DNA from: an uncultured Clostridium sp.
GTDB lineage: Bacteria; Bacillota; Clostridia; TANB77; CAG-508
Reading direction: 5' to 3'
NCBI GenBank assembly: GCA_947061115.1
Contig: CAMSMU010000004.1
Location: 1-46,665 of the forward strand
DNA length: 46,665 nucleotides
Positions 19,826-25,300 of the stretch are shown here, in pieces. The notes below the pieces were generated by a model, which was not told the DNA's origin, did no database searches, and worked only from the letters and a program-made list of their open reading frames with translations. Both the position numbers and the translations under genes were made by a program. The stretch's first letter is position 1; every line of letters begins with the position of its first letter.

Positions 19826-19911
19826 TGAACCCAAAAAGTTAGACACTTTTTGATTAAGTTTATATTAGGCAACTTGAAGGAAATGAGTTCTGTAATTTAC
19901 AGGGTTAAGTC
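19826..19911 (-). mobile_element. IS3-family remnant (transposase C terminus plus terminal repeat)
   Basis: The minus strand encodes GLNPVNYRTHFLQVA followed by a stop. This is the characteristic C-terminal end of an IS3-type OrfB integrase-like transposase. About 40 bases later comes a typical IS end (TGAACCCAAAAAGTTAGACA read on the plus strand). Everything upstream of the last ~16 codons is missing. The fragment begins exactly at the stop codon of the variable tail at 19912, so the insertion or a later deletion joined the two. Confidence 0.7.
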
Positions 19912-20028
19912 CTACTTTATATAAAGTGCAGGGCGAAAACCGTAGTTCGCGCGAGTGTTAGTCGCAGTGTCGCGACCACGGTAGCACGCAGGGCGGTCGG
20001 AAGTGCTGTGGTCGAAGCTACCCCCACG
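19912..20028 (-). repeat. Variable-repeat-like segment VR1
   Basis: From the Arg codon of RGG to the last Lys, 17 of 38 codons end in C (AGC, TTC, GAC, CAC, TCC, CGC, TGC, TAC, AAC and so on), whereas the surrounding gene almost always uses A or T there. The pattern is what adenine mutagenesis of a template rich in AAC codons gives. Fixed positions are RGGS, PA, YGFRPALY. The 3' end TATATAAAGTGCA (plus strand) is shared with VR2. Confidence 0.7.
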
Positions 20029-21296
20029 AAGCATGTATGACTCTAATGTATTGTTGGGGTAAGATGCTTCTTGTGTCCATTCCCATAAATTACCTGCTAC
20101 ATCATATAAATTCTTCTTTTTTACATCTTCAGATATTCCTGATGTTTTTATTCCATAATTATATGTTCCATCACTTTTGGCAAATGCTGAAATTACACCA
20201 TTGGTTGAATTTACTGCCCCAAATCTACCTTTTCCTGTAGTATATGTTTATGTCCATCTGTATAATTTCCCCATGTACTTTTTGTAACTGTATCATCATT
20301 TCCATTTGCTATAAATTTCATTATGGCATCCCTCATTGTTCCTGTTGCCAATCCACTTTGTACATATTCTGTTCTATACATATTATTACTTAATTGCAAT
20401 GCTGTTTCATAATCTGCATGATAATATGGTATTTCTCCTGCTTTTGTTGTTATTTTTCCTGATGCTGTATGATTTAATCCTTCTCTTATTGAAAAATTAT
20501 CATTTATCCAACCTGTTGCTGTATTTGCTGATGCAAAGTTTATTCCTGTTGATAAGTTTATATTTCTTGTTCCTGCTTCATATCTTCCAATATAGAAGCC
20601 TCCATATTTTTGTATTTGTGGTAATTCTGCTGTATTAGTTTGTTTTTCCCATGTTGCATTCCATGTATCTGATCCATTTGCATTATTTCCCCATATTTTC
20701 TTTTTATATTCACTTTCTGTTACTGGTATCCATACAAATTGATTTTCATTTAATTCTGAACCATCTGCATTTACTGTTCCATCTGCATTATATGCTACTC
20801 CTGTTGGGATTCCTTCTCTTACTTCTCCTGATGGTGTGTAATTTGCATATTTATTTTTATCTGATATATTATCTGATATTACTACTCCTGTACTTTTTGT
20901 TCCTCCTACATAGTAAAATCTTATTGGCACTGGTACTGTTTCTCCATTTCCTGTTGCTATTGCTGTTACACTTGCTACTTTCAATGGCTTCTTTACTATT
21001 TCCCCATTTTCTGTTGATACATATGCTTGTGTTGTAGTATACCATTCTGATGGTATTTTTACTTCTATTCCTGCTTCTGTATTTTCTAAATTATCTGGTA
21101 ATCCTTTATTATAATCTGTTAATTGTTTTTCTAATTCATTTGATACTTTTAGTTCTGCAAGATGTGCCTCTTCATATTTTTCTTTTGCTTCTTTTGCTCT
21201 TGAAAATAGCCCATTTTCACCTATGCTTAAATTTATTGCTATTACTGCTAGTATTAGTAATACTATTATTGTCGTAATAGATGATAGTGGTAAATT
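19912..21296 (-). pseudogene. DGR-type target: prepilin-anchored SUMF1/C-lectin-like protein, 5'-truncated and frameshifted
   Basis: The frame begins in the middle of a prepilin helix (TTIIVLLILAVIAINLSIGENGLFSRAKEA); the leader and GITLIALV are gone, and it runs straight out of the upstream SSB-like stop codon. The middle has the formylglycine-generating-enzyme-like signatures NQFVWIPVTESEYKK and GGFYIGRYEAGTRN. A frameshift near 20240 separates this from YTTGKGRFGAV.. and LYDVAGNLWEWTQEA, and then the variable tail LRGGSFDHS..NYGFRPALYIK ends at a TAG. The tail is intact in its own frame. The architecture is that of a pilus-anchored DGR variable protein. The truncated start argues for true decay here, while the frameshift could be an assembly error. 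Confidence 0.75.
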
Positions 21297-21545
21297 TTAT
21301 ATATTTTTTTGTATTTCTTTTATTCTTATTTCATTATTCACTATTTTACCATATATGTAAATCTTATCATATTTTTTAAAATTTTTGTAACAATAGTCTG
21401 CAAGCTTATTATATGCTTTTACTCTTATAATGCTATTATTTCTTAATATTATATCAAACCTTACTACTGATACATTTTTACTATTTATTATAAATTTAAA
21501 ATCTATTTCACTTATTATCTTTCCATATAAAAAACATATATTCAT
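21297..21545 (-). CDS. Small SSB/OB-fold-like protein
   Basis: The 82-residue product begins MNICFLYGKIISEIDFKFI and continues VVRFDIILRNNSIIRVKAYNK, CYKNFKKYDKIYIYGKI and a short tail. The order beta-strand, LxGKI, xVKAYxKLA, V/IYGKI matches a shortened single-stranded-DNA-binding protein OB fold, without the acidic C-terminal tip. It lies between the MutS-like gene and the truncated target gene, and its stop codon forms the junction with the latter. I infer a role with single-stranded nucleic acid in the DGR-like locus. Confidence in the fold is moderate, in the function low. Confidence 0.55.
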   Translation of the reverse strand: MNICFLYGKIISEIDFKFIINSKNVSVVRFDIILRNNSIIRVKAYNKLADYCYKNFKKYDKIYIYGKIVNNEIRIKEIQKNI

Positions 21546-21622
21546 TTTATTTTCCTTTATATAGTTTGTAAAATACGTATATTCAAATTTTATCTACTAA
21601 TATATATTTTACTGTCTCATTT

Positions 21623-21955
21623 TTACCTACTATTTAGGAAGGAACAAATATCTTTAATACTAATACTTTCATTGTATATATTTTCTTCTATCTTATTTCC
21701 TCCATTTTTATCATAATTGTATAACACTAAGCTCAATTCTCTTTCTTCTACTGCCTTCACATATTTTTCTACCCTCTTTACTGGTATTACACATTTACAT
21801 ACATTTTCTTTAAAACATACTGGTTTTAAGTGAAATATCTTTTCTAATATTAATGCATCTTCTCCAACTGCTATAAAAAATATTCCATTTTTTATCATTA
21901 CTATTTTCTCTTTATTTTTTTCTTGTAATTTTTTTACTTCTTCATAAAATTTCAT
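21623..21955 (-). CDS. MutS domain I-like small protein (candidate DGR accessory)
   Basis: With the start at MKFYEEVKKLQEKN (GGTGGGAA upstream) the product is about 110 residues, the size of one MutS mismatch-recognition domain. IVMIKNGIFFIAVGEDALIL corresponds to the MutS stretch with FxxxGxFYExxGEDA. CKCVIPVKRVEKYVKAVEE corresponds to GVPxHxxxxYixxLxxxG. There is no ATPase domain and the DNA-stacking Phe-x-Glu is not conserved (FFIAV). From memory of DGR surveys, stand-alone MutS-like proteins occur beside DGR reverse transcriptases as accessory genes. Its place between two DGR-type target genes fits this. The role is unproven. Confidence 0.6.
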   Translation of the reverse strand: MKFYEEVKKLQEKNKEKIVMIKNGIFFIAVGEDALILEKIFHLKPVCFKENVCKCVIPVKRVEKYVKAVEERELSLVLYNYDKNGGNKIEENIYNESISIKDICSFLNSR

Positions 21956-22007
21956 TCTTTCCCACCTTTTTATTTTATATTTACATTTTTTTGCAAACGC
22001 AAAAAAG

Positions 22008-22079
22008 CTGTACAATGTTAGTTGTACAGTACAACGTTAGTTTTTTACCAATTTTTGTAGAACTTGTTCTACAAAAATT
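22008..22079. repeat. Palindrome and short direct repeats between MutS-like gene and VR2
   Basis: AATTTTTGTAGAAC (22050-22063) and GTTCTACAAAAATT (22066-22079) are perfect 14-base arms around TT, able to extrude as a cruciform. Next to it GTACAATGTTAGTT and GTACAACGTTAGTT are near-identical direct repeats, with GTTGTACAGTACAAC a further small palindrome. It lies about 94 bases downstream of the VR2 stop, on the side where DGR targets are known to carry hairpin/cruciform structures. Confidence 0.7.
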
Positions 22080-22172
22080 AGTATTTTGCTACGTAAAACT
22101 ACTTCCGCCATCTGTTCTTTAATGGCTAATCTTCTCTACTTCTTTATTATTGGTTACTATTAGGACTCAGGT

Positions 22173-22284
22173 CTACATATATAAAGTGCACCTCAAGCCA
22201 ATGTTGTCGAAAGAACTGGTATCGCTGAAATTACGATGGCCTGCTGGAAAGTAAAGGGGATCACTGTTGTAAATGCCACCGACG
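22173..22284 (-). repeat. Variable-repeat-like segment VR2
   Basis: In the corrected frame 29 of 35 codons after the RGG arginine end in C or T, 14 of them in C, with TAC, AAC, AGT, GAT, CAT, TTC, AGC and GAC predominating. That is expected if a template with AAC/AAT codons was mutated at A. It aligns with VR1 at RGG, PAG/PAC, the GFR/GLR position and the shared 3' block TATATAAAGTGCA (plus strand). Confidence 0.65.
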
Positions 22285-23328
22285 AATAACGCAAGGAGAG
22301 CCAGAATAGGTAAAGGTTTCTGTTGTCCATTCACCAACATTTCCTCCCATATCATAGATGTTTTTTATTGCATAATATCCTGTATTTTCTAATTTGCCAG
22401 TCCCACAATTCTCTCCCTCACTATTTACTGCATATGTTCCACCAATAAACTGTAATGCTGTATCCCACGCATAACTACTACATAATTTTGACTTTCCTGT
22501 ATACATTCTTTCTGCTATTGTTACTGCCTTATCTCTTGACACATAATTATACACTGGCAAATTTTCTTTTATTCTTGCAGTTGCTGTTATATTGTCTTTA
22601 CTAGTTGAACTTCTTGCACTGTCTGTTCCAACCTCATATCTGCCTATATAATATCCTTCATATTTCTCTATACTTATTCTTTCTTGTTCTGGCATTGCTT
22701 CATGATAATAATATGATGTATTATTTGCATTTTGTATTTTATAACTTCCATCAGTATCTTTTTCTTTCTCTCCATTTGATCCTAATACAAATGATTGTCT
22801 AAAACTCCAATCATCTCTTGTAAATGCATATCTATCATATTTTAATGTATTATTTGCTCCATCTAAAGTACATGATATCCATACAAATTGGTTTCCAACT
22901 GTATCACTATTATTTGCACTTACATCTTCTATTACTATTCCTTCTTCTACTGTGCTTTCAGGATTTACTACTTTAAATCCTGCTGGTACTACTACTCTAT
23001 TTCCTTCTTTATCTGTTGTTTCTGTATTTGTTTTTTCTTCTCCTGTTATTTCTCCTATTGGCTTTTTATTTCCTCCTCCATTTCCATCTAATCCTAAATT
23101 CTTTAATGTTTCATCATATACATCTTCAAAGTTTTTCATTTCACTTACTTCATTTACTTCTGCTTCTCTCCACGTATTTGCTGCATTTTTTGCTCTTGCA
23201 AATAACCCATTATTTCCTACTGTTAAGCTTATTGCTATTCCTGCTAATATTAACAGCACTATTATTGTTACTACAAGTGCTATTAATGTTATACCTTTGA
23301 TGTTACTAAATTTTTTGTTTTCTGCCAT
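22173..23328 (-). CDS. DGR-type target: prepilin-anchored SUMF1/C-lectin-like protein, frameshift at variable tail
   Basis: The N terminus MAENKKFSNIKG then ITLIALVVTIIVLLILAGI is a prepilin signal, followed by the stalk GLFARAKNAANTWREAE. The body is formylglycine-generating-enzyme-like: NQFVWISCTLDGANN, YEGYYIGRYEVGTD, then DMGGNVGEWTTETF. The main frame stops soon after SPCVIR. An extra C at about 22281 shifts the frame; skipping it gives IRGG-IYNSDPLYFPAGHRN..NIGLRCTLYM and a TAG at 22173. Full length would be about 385 residues. It starts after AAAGGAG. Catalytic residues of true formylglycine-generating enzymes are not expected in this binding-type branch. The frameshift may be an assembly error. 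Confidence 0.75.
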
Positions 23329-23529
23329 ATCTTTTCTCCTTTGATTTTTATCTATTTTTTCTTACTTTTTCATTCTTATTTTATGTAAATTTTTCAATAA
23401 AATACATAGACTTTTTTCTATTTTAGTAACTTTTTATTTTTTCCAATGTACATATTTTATCTTTTATTTACTTTTATATTTTATTTCTTTAGATTTCTTT
23501 TGCCAATTATTTTTCATATATTTCTATTA

Positions 23530-23619
23530 CTATTTATAAAATTTACTTTTTATAAATTTTGCAGTATCAGCTCGATATCTCATCTCCCAATAACTACCTA
23601 AAAGTGTAGCTTTTAGCAT
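23530..23619 (-). pseudogene. Short coding-like remnant, unknown
   Basis: A 29-residue reading frame MLKATLLGSYWEMRYRADTA plus a short basic tail stands out by base composition from the pure AT spacer around it. It continues upstream in frame for ten more codons to a stop. I do not recognise it. There is no ribosome-binding site. The surrounding 23329-23697 stretch otherwise shows only AT-rich spacer and the leader of the target gene. Confidence 0.3.
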
Positions 23620-23697
23620 GATACAAATTGCATTATGCGATATCTAATAGATCTCTTTACATTTCCTACTTTTCTACTTTTTTTATTAGTTATATCA

Positions 23698-23820
23698 TTA
23701 ATTTTCATATTTACCATTACTGCCTATTACCGTAATTACTAATGCTACAAGTGTTATTCCTGCGGGCGACTGATAGTCGCCCCTACGGTTGTTTTTCATA
23801 GCTTTTGCATTTTTTATCAT
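23698..23820 (-). pseudogene. Truncated prepilin N-terminal module with inserted GC-rich palindrome
   Basis: The reading frame has an excellent ribosome-binding site (GGAGG) and starts MIKNAKAMKNNRRGDYQSPA, then GITLVALVITVIGSN, then a stop after 40 codons. GITLVALVIT is a prepilin signal, but the membrane helix breaks off early. The residues RRGDYQSPA are encoded by the palindrome at 23761-23787, which has inserted just before the cleavage-site glycine. The product cannot be a full pilin. Confidence 0.6.
23761..23787. repeat. GC-rich palindromic repeat
   Basis: TGCGGGCGACTGATAGTCGC followed by CCCTACG forms a hairpin GGGCGACT/AGTCGCCC. It is in frame inside the truncated prepilin gene. A diverged relative is at 10592-10632. 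Confidence 0.7.
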
Positions 23821-23843
23821 TTTATTTATCCTCCTTCATTTAA

Positions 23844-23879
23844 TCTCAACCAAAGGGGACGTTCCTTTTTGGTTGAAAA
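23844..23879 (+). repeat. REP-like repeat, copy C
   Basis: CTCAACCAAAGGGGACGTTC then CTTTTTGGTTGAAAA is one unit of the same family as at 16203, oriented plus. Its inverted partner is at 24399-24432. Confidence 0.75.
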
Positions 23880-24002
23880 CTTGTTTTCTTTTAGAATATT
23901 AGTATTTATATTACTTAACACATTTTTTAATTTAACTTAGTTAGATTTCTTTACTATTTTAACTAAGTTCCTACAATTAATAGCTTTCGCTACAATTGAT
24001 AC

Positions 24003-24040
24003 AAAAAAACATGCTTTTTAGATCATTCTAAAAAACATGG
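24003..24040 (-). terminator. Terminator-like hairpin downstream of leader element copy 2
   Basis: CATGCTTTTTAGA (24010-24022) pairs with TCTAAAAAACATG (24027-24039) with one mismatch, and the minus strand continues into a run of seven T. It has the same design and the same position relative to the leader element as the hairpin at 17445. Confidence 0.7.
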
Positions 24041-24064
24041 TTCATTATATTTACATAATATTAA

Positions 24065-24139
24065 TTTAATGCACCTTACGATATATATATATTATAGTCT
24101 CAAGGATTTTAGCGTTTTTCATTTGTTTTTTCCTTTTTC
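24065..24139 (-). ncRNA. Conserved leader/small-RNA-like element, copy 2
   Basis: On the minus strand: a TATAAT box in GGTATAATATATAAAATATG, then AAAAAGGAAAAAACAAATG, AAAAACGCTAAAATCCTTGA, GACTATAATATATATATATC and GTAAGG. The conserved blocks, their order, the AT-alternating spacer and the following terminator match copy 1 at 17511-17590. With its own -10-like box and terminator it could be a short independent RNA. Confidence 0.45.
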
Positions 24140-24207
24140 ATATTTTATATATTATACCATTTTATTTACATTTTTTCTACATTTTTCTTAATAAGTATAT
24201 TTAATTT

Positions 24208-24357
24208 TTATATATCGTATATCATATATTTATCTTTATCCTTGTTTGCTCTTTCAAACAAGCCATTTTCTCCTATACTTAAGTTTATTGATATTCCATC
24301 TACTATTGTTACAACTAATGCTATTAGTGTTATTCCTAAAGTTGATTGGTAATCACT
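24208..24357 (-). pseudogene. Prepilin N-terminal remnant with internal deletion
   Basis: The minus strand reads YQSTLGITLIALVVTIV, then DGISINLSIGENGLFERANK, and stops soon after. Compared with the intact module, the VLLILA core of the membrane helix is missing, and there is no start codon in frame. It lies between REP copies C and D and just upstream of the leader-like element, in the same relation as the live gene at 16355 to its REP pair. Confidence 0.65.
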
Positions 24358-24392
24358 TGTGCATTTCCTTTCCTTTATTTGCAGTATTTACC

Positions 24393-25250
24393 TCAATTTT
24401 CAACCAAAAAAGAACGTCCCCTTTGGTTGAAGTTCCTTTTCATATTTTCAAATTCCTTTGATTCTATTTCATTTCTTCTTCCATATATTTTTCTTATTTC
24501 TAGTTTATTAGTTTTAATCATTTCTCTTTTTTGTAAATATTCTTTTAATTTCATAATTTCTGTCTCTATTAATTTACTTTTATTGATATTTTCCATTTCA
24601 CTAAAAATTCTCATTACCTTATTTGTACATACTTCTACTCTTTCTATACAAATTCCTTCAAAGTCTTTTAGTAAATTAAATTCTTCTTTTGTATTTATTA
24701 TAATTGAGTTTCGATTTACATTATAGCTTTTAAAGTCGTCAAAATCTATATTTACAATTACATTTGCTCTTTTTAGCGATTTCCTTTTATTGTTTGATAC
24801 AGTAATATATACTTCTCTTTTTTCTAATCTCTTTTCTAATTCCTGAAATTGCCTTATATTACTTGTTACTATATTTACTACTTTTACATTTTCACACATT
24901 TCTTCTACTATTTGTATGTTTTCCTTTGTAAATTTTTCTACGCATATGTATATTTCTTCTAGTTTTTCTTCTTTTTCTAGTTTCATTAAGCATTCTTTTA
25001 CAATTTCAGGCAAAATATATTTTACAATATATTTACCATTTGGTTCTTTGTATTCACAATTTATCCCCTCTTCTTTTACTATATAATCTATCTTATCTTT
25101 TTCTAGTCTTTCTTTTAATTTATTTAATATTTTTTTGTTATTTGATGGAATGTAATAACAATTATTTTGTTTATTAATAATCTTAAATGTATTTCTAAAT
25201 ATGTACTGAATCTTATTTAGCTTGTCTAATTTTATATATCCTATATTCAT
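24393..25250 (-). CDS. Hypothetical protein, C terminus overwritten by a REP repeat
   Basis: This 285-residue, Lys/Glu-rich cytosolic protein matches no family I recognise. It alternates predicted strands and helices: NKIQYIFRNTFKIINKQNNC, KYIVKYILPEIVKECLMKLE, EIYICVEKFTKENIQIVEEM, VVNIVTSNIRQFQELEKRL, then ANVIVNIDFDDFKSY and IIINTKEEF. Repeated hydrophobic strands followed by helices suggest a Rossmann-like fold. No signal peptide or membrane segment is visible. Its last ~11 residues (NQRGRSFLVEN) come from the REP copy D, so the native C terminus was probably replaced. It is next to the GH18 gene and may share its regulation, but no function can be assigned. Confidence 0.6.
   Translation of the reverse strand: MNIGYIKLDKLNKIQYIFRNTFKIINKQNNCYYIPSNNKKILNKLKERLEKDKIDYIVKEEGINCEYKEPNGKYIVKYILPEIVKECLMKLEKEEKLEEIYICVEKFTKENIQIVEEMCENVKVVNIVTSNIRQFQELEKRLEKREVYITVSNNKRKSLKRANVIVNIDFDDFKSYNVNRNSIIINTKEEFNLLKDFEGICIERVEVCTNKVMRIFSEMENINKSKLIETEIMKLKEYLQKREMIKTNKLEIRKIYGRRNEIESKEFENMKRNFNQRGRSFLVEN
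24399..24432 (-). repeat. REP-like repeat, copy D
   Basis: This is the inverted partner of copy C: TTCAACCAAAAAAGAACGTC then CCCTTTGGTTGAA on the plus strand. It encodes the last residues and the stop of the unknown gene at 24393-25250. Confidence 0.75.
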
Positions 25251-25300
25251 AAAAAAATCACCTTAATATATTATATTCAGGTGATTTTATATATATTACT

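Noticed and set aside
20037..21277. Several leucine-rich plus-strand reading frames in the target region
   Set aside because: They are reverse-complement translations of the AT-rich prepilin/SUMF1 gene.
22085..22135. Possible template-repeat start (minus strand GATGGCGGAAGTAGTTTTAC, loosely like an RGGS start)
   Set aside because: It shares only a few bases with VR1 and VR2, has no matching continuation, and no A-rich copy of the variable codons follows.
22173..22355. Independent 60-residue protein starting MIWEEMLVNGQQ
   Set aside because: It is the out-of-frame reading that only becomes meaningful at its C-terminal part, which is the shifted tail of the target gene.
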